A stretch of 64,000 nt of DNA. Source: Amycolatopsis sp. NBC_01488. Lineage in GTDB: Bacteria; Actinomycetota; Actinomycetes; Mycobacteriales; Pseudonocardiaceae. A program made the translations under genes and the position numbers. Positions 7,880 to 15,605 of this stretch are shown piece by piece. The stretch is taken from NCBI RefSeq assembly GCF_036227105.1, contig NZ_CP109434.1, positions 6,854,501 to 6,918,500 of the forward strand, written 5' to 3'. A model generated the notes under the pieces. The model was not told the origin of the DNA. It saw nothing but the letters and a program-made list of their open reading frames with translations, and ran no database searches. The first letter of the stretch is position 1, and every line of letters begins with the position of its first letter.

Positions 7880-10060
7880 TCACGCGTGCGGGAGCGGAAA
7901 GGTGTTCAGCCGCTCTTCGGTCAGGGGCCGGGTCCGCCAGCCGAGGTCGACGGCGGCGCGGCGGATCCGGCCGTCGCCCCAGTACGGCAGGCCGGCGGGG
8001 AAGTTGGACACCAGCCCCGGCACGATCGTGTGCGCGGCGTGGAACCCGGCCGCGGCGACGTCCCGGGTGGTCAGGTCGACCGCGATCACCTCGAAACCGC
8101 GCTCCTCGACGCGCTCCCGGTACGCCTTGAGCCGTCGCTCGCCCAGGGCCGGGAGCCCCTGCCACGGGCGTACCGGCAACTCGTGCACCCACGGAGCCAC
8201 GCGCGTCGCGGCCCGCGGGTCGAGGTAGACCTGCTGCTGGCACAGCAGGTCCACGACGTCGCCGAAGTCTTCGCGGTAGGAGTCGAGGTAGCGCCGGTCG
8301 GCGCGGTAGGGCTTCAGGTTGGCCAAGTGCGGCAGGTCCGCCCGCATCCCGGCGAGCTCGAGCTCGTCGTCGAGGGCGAGGCAGGTGTGCTGCAGCGTGA
8401 ACCCCTCGGCGAGCGCCTTCTTGGCCGCGTCGACCGCGTCGGGGCGAGTGGCGAACCCGATGGACAGCCAGTGCCGGGCGCGGTCGAGCACCGCGGCGGC
8501 GACGATCGGCACCGCGAACTCGTTGTCCAGCGGGATCAGCGTGACGTCGTAGGCGTCGGTGGTGTCGGCGATCAGCGCCCGGAGCTCGGCCGGGACGGGC
8601 AGCCGGCGCAGCCGCGGGGTGTTGGCCCACCAGAGCATCGTCGTGTCGCGTTCGAGCACCTCTTCCAGCCCCGACGTCACGGCGTGCTCTTCGCTGGTGC
8701 CGCCGGCGAGCCCGGCGATCAGCGGGTCGGTGAACCGGCCGCGGTCGGCCTCCGACGAGACGAGACAAGCGGGGATCCACACGGTTTCGTCCGTCGTGTG
8801 GGAGAAAGCTTCGATCCAGGTGCACTCCGTTTCGGGCGTCAGGGGAGCGAAGGGGAAGCCCGGGGTGGCGTACTGCCGTGGCGAATACAGGTTCAGGCGA
8901 CGCGGGTCCAGCGCGGGGACGCCGTCGCGGCGCAGGCGCCGGTAGCTCGTGTACCGGAGCTCGCGCTCGGGGGGCAGCCAGCTGCCGCAGTACCGTTCGA
9001 CGGCCTCGCCGATCGCGGAATCCCGCGCCGCGTCGAAGTCGTGCCAGGACGTTCCGAACGCCTGGCGGTCGTTGGGCCAGTCCACGACCCGGCGCATGTC
9101 CGCCACGTCCACCGCGCACACGCGCAGGCGCGCGGGCATGCCGGGGGCGGGCGGAAGCTCGTGGACCGCCGTGACGATGCCGGTCCGGTCGTCGACGAGC
9201 AGGTCCGGGCGGGGGCCGAGCGCTGCGACCGGCCGGGGGCGGTCCGGCATCGGGAGCACGGGCCGGGGCGTCACGCTCAGCCGGACGGGGTCGATCTCGA
9301 GCTCGCCGGTGATCGTCTCCGTGGGTTCGCCGGCGAGCCAGCGCTCGAGCTGGACGGCGAGCACGGTCAGCATCCAGCGGGCGTCGCCCGGGCGGAACCG
9401 GCGACCGGCCGGTGGCGGGGCGGTGGCGAAGGCGTCGGCCAGGCGCGGGTCGAGGGCCGCGGAACGCCGCCGCGCGAGCACGTCGGCGAAGTCGGGCCCG
9501 GTGCCGCCGGGCGTGATCGCGGGCCCGGCGACACCCTGGCCGCGTTCGCAGCGGAAGGGCAACAGGCGGACGCCCCGCTCCGCGCAGTACGCGTCCAGGG
9601 TGGTGAGTTCCGAATGCGCTGGATGGGTGAACGCGGCGACGACCACGGTGTCGACCGGATCGAAGGGGAGGGGGCCGGTGAACCCGGAGAGGGTCTCGAC
9701 CCGCGCATACCCGGCCGGCACGAGGATCTGCGCGAGGGGCGCGGTGAGCTCGGGGGTACCGGCGATGAGGACGGTGGTCGAAGCGGCGCGCCGGGCCGCG
9801 GCGGCGTCCGTCGCGGCGGGCCGGAGGCTGCCGTCCGCCGCGAGGACGTCGAGCACCTCCGCGTACTCGGGGTTCATCCCGGCGAGCAGCTCGGTCCGGG
9901 TCCGGGTCCCGTCGCAGCGTGCGATCCACGCGTGGAACTCGGTGACCGGCGCGGTGATCGAGTACTGGCCACCGTTCGGCGTGATGAGCAGGCACAGCTC
10001 CGGCTCCAGGTCGTGGACCTCGACTCCGGTCAGTTCCAGGTGGACGTCGTCGGCTGGCAT
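7880..10060 (-). CDS. Fused RRE/E1-like/YcaO RiPP-modifying enzyme (TOMM cyclodehydratase type)
   Basis: The 726-residue protein starts at ATG 10060. Residues 1-85 resemble a PqqD-like RiPP recognition element (WIARCDGTRTRTELLAG, VLDVLAADGSLRPA). Residues about 90-240 form a degenerate E1/ThiF-like Rossmann segment starting VLIAGTPELTAPL, as in leader-binding C proteins. Residues about 270-720 form the YcaO domain, with the ATP-binding glutamates in SAIGEAVERY (E352, E355) and GLEEVLERD (E466, E467, E470). YcaO enzymes activate backbone amides with ATP to make azolines, thioamides or amidines. The short Pro-containing tail FPLPHA recalls the proline-rich C-termini of azoline-forming members. 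It follows the repeat-containing precursor gene by 69 bp, with a strong hairpin between. Oddly, the presumed core repeats have no Cys, Ser or Thr, so standard azoline formation there is impossible. No TfuA partner or dehydrogenase is nearby. Confidence 0.88.
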   Translation of the reverse strand: MPADDVHLELTGVEVHDLEPELCLLITPNGGQYSITAPVTEFHAWIARCDGTRTRTELLAGMNPEYAEVLDVLAADGSLRPAATDAAAARRAASTTVLIAGTPELTAPLAQILVPAGYARVETLSGFTGPLPFDPVDTVVVAAFTHPAHSELTTLDAYCAERGVRLLPFRCERGQGVAGPAITPGGTGPDFADVLARRRSAALDPRLADAFATAPPPAGRRFRPGDARWMLTVLAVQLERWLAGEPTETITGELEIDPVRLSVTPRPVLPMPDRPRPVAALGPRPDLLVDDRTGIVTAVHELPPAPGMPARLRVCAVDVADMRRVVDWPNDRQAFGTSWHDFDAARDSAIGEAVERYCGSWLPPERELRYTSYRRLRRDGVPALDPRRLNLYSPRQYATPGFPFAPLTPETECTWIEAFSHTTDETVWIPACLVSSEADRGRFTDPLIAGLAGGTSEEHAVTSGLEEVLERDTTMLWWANTPRLRRLPVPAELRALIADTTDAYDVTLIPLDNEFAVPIVAAAVLDRARHWLSIGFATRPDAVDAAKKALAEGFTLQHTCLALDDELELAGMRADLPHLANLKPYRADRRYLDSYREDFGDVVDLLCQQQVYLDPRAATRVAPWVHELPVRPWQGLPALGERRLKAYRERVEERGFEVIAVDLTTRDVAAAGFHAAHTIVPGLVSNFPAGLPYWGDGRIRRAAVDLGWRTRPLTEERLNTFPLPHA

Positions 10061-10085
10061 CGCGAACCCCTCGTCGGATATGGCC

Positions 10086-10115
10086 GTGCCGCGGCCCCGG
10101 GGTGGGCCGCGGCAC
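10086..10115 (-). terminator. Perfect 12-bp hairpin between precursor and YcaO gene (attenuator)
   Basis: GTGCCGCGGCCC (10086-10097) pairs perfectly with GGGCCGCGGCAC (10104-10115) around a 6-base loop. Sitting between the tiny precursor gene and the enzyme gene, it probably ends most transcripts or protects their 3' ends. This would make precursor exceed enzyme, a common arrangement in RiPP operons. Confidence 0.7.
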
Positions 10116-10129
10116 GTGGTGCGGGCCGG

Positions 10130-10264
10130 CTACTTCGCGGAGGCGCGGTTGTGGACGACCGCGCGGTTGTGGACCACGGCGCGGTTGTGCACGACGGCCC
10201 GGTTGTGGACCACGGCGCGGTTGTGGACGACGACGGCGGTGGGGCGCTCGACGATCGAAATCAA
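10130..10264 (-). CDS. RiPP precursor peptide with five tandem VVHNRA repeats
   Basis: This 44-residue peptide starts at TTG 10264 with AGGAGG (10269-10274) four bases upstream and stops at TAG 10130-10132. The N-terminal part is M-ISIVERPTAV, followed by five perfect VVHNRA hexads (residues 12-41) and the tail SAK. Every nucleotide difference among the five repeats is synonymous (Val GTC/GTG, Ala GCC/GCG, Arg CGC/CGG), which strongly supports selection on the peptide. It is the first gene of the run precursor-YcaO-MFS, the classic RiPP order. The short leader ISIVERPTAV would be read by the RRE of the YcaO protein. The core has no Cys, Ser or Thr; the only hydroxyl residues are Ser3, Thr9 and Ser42. 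A longer frame reaching 10420 lacks a ribosome site at its start and is not favoured. I do not recognise this precursor family. Confidence 0.85.
   Translation of the reverse strand: MISIVERPTAVVVHNRAVVHNRAVVHNRAVVHNRAVVHNRASAK
10142..10231 (-). repeat. Five 18-bp coding repeats (VVHNRA)
   Basis: Five contiguous 18-base units each encode Val-Val-His-Asn-Arg-Ala. The His-Asn codons (CACAAC) are invariant, while the third positions of the Val, Arg and Ala codons vary. Confidence 0.92.
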
Positions 10265-10422
10265 GGTTCCTCCTGTGTGTGTGGAGTGTCTCCGGTGTGG
10301 ATTCCGGGACGGGGTGACGTGATCAGTTTGTGGTCCGGGGGTGCACCGTGACGTCTTCCGGAATGCGATCCGCACGACGAGCTTCGGGCGTTTCGCACCG
10401 GCCGCCCACGCGGAACGCACGA

Positions 10423-10459
10423 GAGCGCCCCGCCACCCGGGAAGGGTGACGGGGCGCTC
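10423..10459 (-). terminator. Stem-loop terminator of the DUF1996 gene
   Basis: GAGCGCCCCGCCACCC (10423-10438) pairs with GGGTGACGGGGCGCTC (10444-10459) over 16 positions with one mismatch and a 5-base loop. It lies 25 bp after the stop of the minus-strand DUF1996 gene and before the RiPP precursor promoter, so it should insulate the RiPP operon from upstream reading. The precursor promoter must lie in 10275-10422, where I see no convincing -35/-10 pair. Confidence 0.75.
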
Positions 10460-10483
10460 GGCTCGCCGTGGGGTCCGGTGCGG

Positions 10484-11913
10484 TCAGGCCCGGCAGGTCT
10501 TGCCGCGGTTCACGCAGTTGACGAGCCCGTTCATGATCCGCTGCGACATCACGTTCGCGAAGTCGTCGTGGTCCGAGAGCGGGTTGTGCTTCTCCTGCGG
10601 GAAAGCGTCCACTTTGTACTGCTTCTTGACCTGGATGTCGTGCGGGATGTCGTAGGTCAGCGAGATCTGCAGCTGGGGAACGGCCTTGAACCCCTGGGCA
10701 CACTGGCCGAACTTGTCCGGGAACACGATGTGCGTGCGGTGGTTGGCGCTGTCGGTGTTCTTCCCGTCCCAGCAGCTCGGGAACGTGTGGATTCGCTTGA
10801 CCTTGCTGTTCGGCGGGCAGATCGGGTACTTGTCCGTGACGCGGTTCTCGAACCCGGTGCACGTCCAGCTCGCGCGGGCGTTGGCGGGCCCGTTCGTGGA
10901 CTGCTTCGCGTCGCCGTAGAGCACGCGCAGGAACCGCGGCATCGCCACGACCTTGCCCACCGGGCTGCCGCGGAAGGTGATCTGCACCTTCTGCGGGCGC
11001 AGGATCTTGCCGTCGTTGCCCGGCAGCTCGTTGTTCTGGTCCTGGCCGGGCAGCGCGCCGCCCGCTGTGGTGCTCGTCGGCGGGGTCGGCGTCCCGGTGT
11101 CCTTGCCCGGCTTCGGCGCGCACGGCGCGAGCCCGCCGAGGTCCTTCGGCTTCGGCGCAACCGGGCGATGATGGTGGCGATCCGGTCGAGGATCGCGGCA
11201 CGCCGGTCCTTCAGCGGGTTCAGGATGGCGTTCTGCAGGAAGTTCGCGCCGCCCTGGCCCTGCGTCTGCGCGACGCGCTGGTTGGCCTCGTCGGTCTGCG
11301 CGTCGAGCTGGTCGAGGTTGCCGTCGACCTCCGCCATGGCCTGGTCGGGGACGTCGGTGAGCTTGCTGGCGACGTCCGGGCAGGCGACCTGGACGGTCTT
11401 GGCTTCCTGGTCGGCCTGCGCCCGGTCGCCGTCGGGCGCCTTGGCGCTGGGATTTCGCTCCGCCTCACCGGTGTCGATGCGGACCACGGGCCAGAAGTAG
11501 GCGGACTTGTCGCCGTTCTTGCAGGTGGTGCCGGCCTTGGCGAGGCTCTTGTTGTTCGAGTCGGCGTTCGTCGAAAGGTTGCCGACGTAGTCGTGCAGGT
11601 GCTGGGCGCCGTTCTTGACGCCGGACTGGGCGATGAAGTTGTCGGGGTTGAAGTGGCCGTTCTCGTTGCGGCCGCAGTCGACGGTGAACGTGCCGGTCGA
11701 CGCGCCGTAGACCGGGCGCGGGTCGAACTGGTTCGGCGGCACCTTGAGGATGTCGACGAAGAAGGCGGGGTTGGCCTCGTCGGCGCTCGCTTCACCGGTG
11801 TTGCCGGTGGTCGTCGCGACGACGATGCCGCCGACCGCGATGGCGAGGGCGAGGCCGCCGGTCGCGATCTTCGTTCTGCGGGAAAGGCGATGCCGTCCTT
11901 GGGTGCTGGACAT
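10484..11913 (-). pseudogene. DUF1996 secreted protein, paralogue 1, frameshifted
   Basis: ATG 11913 begins MSSTQGRHRLSRRTKIATGG, a signal peptide or membrane anchor nearly the same as in the intact copy at 57267-58706. The frame runs through the conserved core FTVDCGRNENGHFNPDNFIA, GAQHLHDYVGNLS and SAYFWPVVRIDTGEAE, then shifts near 11155-11165, after IATIIAR. The rest (VAPKPKDLGGLAPC, then FLRVLYGDAK, SCWDGKNTDSANHRTHIVFP and DAFPQEKHNPLSDHDDFANV) continues in another frame to the stop at 10484. Comparison with the intact copy shows that no large piece is missing, so a one- or two-base indel in an Arg/Ala-rich GC stretch explains it. DUF1996 proteins are secreted and of unknown function; the conserved His, Asp and Cys residues suggest a metal- or carbohydrate-related role. 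A sequencing error cannot be excluded. Confidence 0.75.
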
Positions 11914-12468
11914 GGCTGGATCCTCCGGGTGTCGGGCTGGCGGGAACGCCGCGACACTGGCGGGCACGAGCCCAGGCTCGTGCGCACCAGGTTTGCCATT
12001 TTTACGATGGCGTCGGCGGGAGGAACGATTCCCGGACCGGCCACCGACCCGACATCGGTGGGTGCGCGCCACCTGCCCGTGGCCACGCCGTCAACCGGCT
12101 GGTTATCGTTCCGTGATGGAAGCTACACCGGGGCTTGACACCGGGCAAGAAGGAAATTCCGCCAATTACGAACCGTCAGGCCGGGGTGCCGTTTCCGTAG
12201 TCGTTCATGAGTACGAAAAGTGTCCGAGAATGGAAGAAGAATGGCGTACGCGAAAAACGCGGGCGCGACGGACCGCGACTGGATCACGCTGGGCGGCCGC
12301 GCGTGTCTCTCTCCGGCGTACTCGGGTGTGCCGTCATCGTGGGCCGCTGACCGGGGCGTTGTCCAGCTTCGGGCGGTGTGGCGAGAAACTTTGAACCGAT
12401 CCGAACCCGCGTCCGTATACCAGGGTGAAGCGTGCGAAATGCCCGCTCGCCGTTCAGGGATGATTGTG
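11914..12468. other. 555-bp intergenic region, no confident gene
   Basis: This is the upstream region of DUF1996 paralogue 1. It holds an 8-bp inverted repeat, GCACGAGC/GCTCGTGC, at 11964-11971 and 11976-11983 with a 4-base loop, about 50 bp before the start, which may be an operator or a 5' leader hairpin. The middle is less GC-rich than its surroundings (around 12120-12280). Frames crossing it lack coding character. Confidence 0.5.
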
Positions 12469-13371
12469 TCACCGCAGCGCGGCCGGGGTCGCGGGAATCG
12501 CCGCCAGCGCGGAGCCGAGCCGGTGTCCGACCGCCAGTCCGACCTGGTCCCGCAGTTCCGCCAGTTTCCCGACGTCGATTCCCGTCGCGATGCCTTCGGA
12601 GTGGAAGAAGTCGACCAGGTCGTCGGTCGCCACGTTCCCCGAAGCGCCCGGCGCGAACGGGCAGCCGCCGAGCCCGCCGAGCGCGGAGTCGAACCGGCGG
12701 ATGCCGAGCGCGAGGCCCTCCCAGGCGTTGGCGGCCGCGCGGCCGTAGGTGTTGTGCAGGTGCAGGCCGAGCGGGACGTCCGGCAGTTCGTCGCGGACCG
12801 CCGCGACGACCGTACGAAGCTGGCCCGGTCGCGCCGCGCCGATCGTGTCGGCGAGGTGGACGACCCGTGCGCCGAGAGCGCCGAGACGGGCGGCCACGTC
12901 GGCGGTCCGGTCCGGGTCCGTGTCGCCGTCGAACGGGCACACGAACGCCGTCGCGACCGAAGCTTCCACGGCGACACCCGCTTCGGTCAGCAGCGCGGCG
13001 CATCCGGCGAGCCGGTCGAGTGCCGCGGCCGTCGGCACGCCCGCGTTGGCGACGCTGTGCCCGTCGCTGGCCGAGACGACCAATCGCACCGAGCGCGCGC
13101 CCGCGTCGATCGCCTGCCGCGCCCCGCGTTCGGTGAACACCAGCGTGTGCAGGGCCGCCGGGACGCCCGGCAGCAGCGTCCGCAGCACGTCGCCGGTGTC
13201 GGCCAGCTGCGGCACGCGGCGCGCGGAGACGAACGACCCGACCTCGAGGGACCGCACGCCCGCGTCGACGAGGCCGCGGGCGAGCCGGACCTTTTCGTGC
13301 GCCGGCACGGTGACGGGCTCGTCCTGCAGGCCGTCGCGCAGCACGACCTCGGTGAGGAGGACTTCGGTCAT
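12469..13371 (-). CDS. Hydroxymethylglutaryl-CoA lyase-like (HMGL/DRE-TIM) enzyme
   Basis: The 300-residue TIM-barrel protein begins MTEVLLTEVVLRDGLQDEP. The RDGLQ segment holds the Arg-Asp metal and substrate residues of the HMGL-like family. Metal ligands appear in HLHNTYG, and the C-terminal loop GGCPFAPGASGNVATDDLV carries the lyase Cys that distinguishes HMG-CoA lyase from the synthase branch. It cleaves a 3-hydroxyacyl-CoA such as HMG-CoA to acetyl-CoA plus a ketoacid. It starts 2 bp after the CoA-transferase stop, so the two are almost certainly translated together: the transferase would make the CoA thioester and the lyase would split it. The real substrate could be HMG, citramalate or a related branched acid. 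Regulation is probably by the divergent IclR gene. Confidence 0.88.
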   Translation of the reverse strand: MTEVLLTEVVLRDGLQDEPVTVPAHEKVRLARGLVDAGVRSLEVGSFVSARRVPQLADTGDVLRTLLPGVPAALHTLVFTERGARQAIDAGARSVRLVVSASDGHSVANAGVPTAAALDRLAGCAALLTEAGVAVEASVATAFVCPFDGDTDPDRTADVAARLGALGARVVHLADTIGAARPGQLRTVVAAVRDELPDVPLGLHLHNTYGRAAANAWEGLALGIRRFDSALGGLGGCPFAPGASGNVATDDLVDFFHSEGIATGIDVGKLAELRDQVGLAVGHRLGSALAAIPATPAALR

Positions 13372-13373
13372 GG

Positions 13374-14582
13374 TCAGATCACTCCGTTCTCACGCAGGCG
13401 GGTGACCGCCTCGCCGGTGACGCCGAGCTCGGCGAGCACGGCCTCGGTGTGCGCGCCCAGCTCCGGCCCGAGGGCGCGGGTCCGGCCGGGCCGCTCGGTC
13501 AGGGCCGGCACGATGCCGGGGAAGGTGATTTCGCCGTCGTGGCCGCGTACCCGGTGCCGTTCGTGCATGCCGCGGGCCTCGAAGTGCGGGTCCTTGGCGA
13601 TGTCGGCGGCGGTCAGGATCGGTCCACAGGGGACGGACGCGTCCCGCAGCACGGCTTCGGCGGCCTCCTGGGGGAGGGTCGCCGCCCACGAGCCGATGGC
13701 GTCGTCGAGCAGCTCGGCGTGCGCGACGCGGCCGGCGTTGTCGGCCAGCCGGGGATCCTCGGCGAGGTCCGCCCGGCCGACCGCCCGCATGAGCCGCCGG
13801 TAGATCGCGTCGCCGTTGCCGCTGACGACGATGTACCTGCCGTCGGCGCAGCGGTAGGTGTTGGACGGCGCCACCCCGGGCAGCGCGGAACCGGCCGGCC
13901 CGCGCACGACGCCGAACGCCTCGAAGTCCGGGACCAGCGACTCCATCAGCGAATAGACGGCTTCGTACAGCGCGACGTCGACCACTTCACCCGGCGTGGC
14001 GCCCGGCTCCCGCTCGCGCCGGAGCAGGCCCATCAGCGCGCCGATCACCGCGTACAGCCCGGCGACGGAGTCGGCCAGGCTGACCCCGACGCGCGTGGGT
14101 GGCCGGTCGGGATGGCCGGTGAGCGCGCGCAGGCCGCCGATCGCCTCGGCGACGCCGCCGAAGCCGGGCCGGTCGCGGTAGGGGCCGGTCTGGCCGTAGC
14201 CGGAGACGCGGACGACGACCAGCCGCGGGTTGAGCGCGCGCAGTTCGTCCGGGCCGAGGCCCCAGCGTTCGAGGGTGCCGGGGCGGAAGTTCTCGAGGAG
14301 GACGTCGCTGCGCCCGGCGAGCGCGCGGACGAGCTCCTGGCCTTCGGGGCGGCGCAGGTCGACGGTCACCGAGCGCTTGTTGCGGCCCAGGGTGCGGAAC
14401 AGCAGCGACGTGTCGCCGGCGTGCAGCCGCCAGCGCCGGAGCTCGTCCCCGGTACCCGGCCGCTCGACCTTGACGACGTCGGCGCCGAAGTCGGCCAGCA
14501 GCCGGCCGGCGGTCGGCGCGGCGATGAAGTTGCCCAATTCGACCACCCGGATGCCCGCCAGGGGACCGGTTCGCTGACTCAT
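13374..14582 (-). CDS. Class III CoA-transferase (CaiB/BaiF family)
   Basis: The 402-residue protein starts at ATG 14582 (MSQRTGPLAG); an upstream in-frame start at 14594 is possible. It opens with the family signature GIRVVELGNFIAAPTAGRLL and ADVVKVERPGTGDELR. The acyl-accepting Asp is expected in VGVSLADSVAGLYAV, and later segments include ALYEAVYSLM and SNTYRCADGRYIVVSG. It transfers CoA from a donor such as succinyl-CoA to a free carboxylic acid. Together with the HMGL-like gene 2 bp downstream, the divergent IclR regulator and the MFS importer at 15606, it forms a small acid-catabolism cassette. The acid imported by the MFS protein is probably the CoA acceptor. Confidence 0.9.
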   Translation of the reverse strand: MSQRTGPLAGIRVVELGNFIAAPTAGRLLADFGADVVKVERPGTGDELRRWRLHAGDTSLLFRTLGRNKRSVTVDLRRPEGQELVRALAGRSDVLLENFRPGTLERWGLGPDELRALNPRLVVVRVSGYGQTGPYRDRPGFGGVAEAIGGLRALTGHPDRPPTRVGVSLADSVAGLYAVIGALMGLLRREREPGATPGEVVDVALYEAVYSLMESLVPDFEAFGVVRGPAGSALPGVAPSNTYRCADGRYIVVSGNGDAIYRRLMRAVGRADLAEDPRLADNAGRVAHAELLDDAIGSWAATLPQEAAEAVLRDASVPCGPILTAADIAKDPHFEARGMHERHRVRGHDGEITFPGIVPALTERPGRTRALGPELGAHTEAVLAELGVTGEAVTRLRENGVI

Positions 14583-14606
14583 GCCCGACTCCAAACCACG
14601 ATGTGA

Positions 14607-14622
14607 GTTCTAAACCCAGAAT
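14607..14622. promoter_or_regulatory. Candidate IclR operator in the divergent promoter
   Basis: GTTCTAAACCCAGAAT is an imperfect inverted repeat (TTCT-6-AGAA) in an AT-richer patch between the divergent starts at 14582 and 14699. Position and shape suit an IclR-type site, but there is only one copy and the arms are short. Confidence 0.35.
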
Positions 14623-14698
14623 ACGGGCGAGTGTCGCGGAGTCAACAGCGGCGAGCGTGGCTAGACTGTGCGACACACCACGGGCACGGAGCGGGGCG

Positions 14699-15493
14699 AT
14701 GGCAGAGGAAGAACGCAGCGGCACGACGCCGGTGCTGGTGCTGCGCAAGTTCAAGCAGATCCTCGAGTCGTTCACGATCGACGACCCCGAGCTGACGCTG
14801 CAGCAGATCACCCGCTCGACCGGGCTGCCGGCGAGCACGTGCCAGCGGCTGGTGCACAACCTGGTGCGCGAAGGGTTCCTCGACCGCTACGACGACACGT
14901 ACCGCGTCGGGCTCGGCCTGGTCCGCTGGGCGGCGCCGGGCACGTTCGGTCTCGACCTGGTCCGGCTGACCCGGCCGGTGCTCCAGCAGCTGCGCGACGA
15001 AACGGGCGAGACGGCGTGCCTGTACGTCCGCGACGGCGCGTACCGCACGGTGATCTCCCTGGCCGAGTCCCGGCATCCGGTGGTGCGGCTGTTCGTGGTC
15101 GGCATGGTGATGCCGCTGCACGCCGGTTCCGCCGGGAAGGTGTTCCTGGCGTGGGACAAGCTGGCGGTCAGGGACGCGATCGGCCACGGCCTGGCCCGCT
15201 TCACCCCGCGCACGACGGTCGACATCGACCTGCTCTCGGAGCAGCTGGGCCAGATCCGCGAGGCGGGCTACGCGGTGAGCTTCGAGGAGCGCGACCTCGG
15301 CGCGGCGTCGTTGAGCGCCCCGGTGTTCGGCCTGAACGGCGAGGTCAGCGCGGCGATCGGGATCGGCGCGCCGACCCAGCGGTTCACCGCCGCCGACGTG
15401 CCGCGGCTGGCGCCCATCGTGGTCGAGGCCGGGCGACGCGCTTCCGAGCGGCTCGGGTACCGGCCCGGTGTCGAGCGGGTCGCCGCTCTCTGA
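14699..15493 (+). CDS. IclR family transcriptional regulator
   Basis: The 264-residue protein starts at ATG 14699 (MAEEERSG). The longer frame upstream crosses the divergent control region. The N-terminal winged helix includes VLRKFKQILESF, LTLQQITRSTGLPASTCQRLVHNLVREGFL. The C-terminal IclR effector domain follows, with LYVRDGAYRTVISL, PLHAGSAGKVFLAW and IREAGYAVSFEERDLGAASLSAPVF (shown in blocks). It is divergent from the CoA-transferase/lyase pair and precedes the MFS importer at 15606 on the same strand, so it probably controls both arms in response to the acid or its CoA ester. Whether it activates or represses cannot be told. Confidence 0.9.
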   Translation: MAEEERSGTTPVLVLRKFKQILESFTIDDPELTLQQITRSTGLPASTCQRLVHNLVREGFLDRYDDTYRVGLGLVRWAAPGTFGLDLVRLTRPVLQQLRDETGETACLYVRDGAYRTVISLAESRHPVVRLFVVGMVMPLHAGSAGKVFLAWDKLAVRDAIGHGLARFTPRTTVDIDLLSEQLGQIREAGYAVSFEERDLGAASLSAPVFGLNGEVSAAIGIGAPTQRFTAADVPRLAPIVVEAGRRASERLGYRPGVERVAAL

Positions 15494-15605
15494 TCCATCC
15501 TGTCTTCGCGACGTGCCCGGCACGGCCGTGCCCTTGACTCCGTCGAACGCTCGTCACATTATGGGTCGGCCAACCACATCGTGGAGAAGTCAAAGGAGAC
15601 GACGG

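Noticed and set aside
10142..10231. The 18-bp repeats as a CRISPR array or non-coding satellite
   Set aside because: Units are contiguous with no spacers, and differ only at synonymous third positions of one frame, which points to a coding repeat.
6836..10351. A 1,171-codon plus-strand frame opposite the MFS and YcaO genes
   Set aside because: Same reason: an antisense shadow rich in Arg, Gly and Gln with no recognisable domain, while the minus strand has clear enzyme motifs and ribosome sites.
10130..10420. A 96-residue version of the repeat peptide starting at 10420
   Set aside because: The start has no ribosome site and the extra N-terminus is Arg/His-rich low-complexity; the TTG at 10264 has AGGAGG directly upstream.
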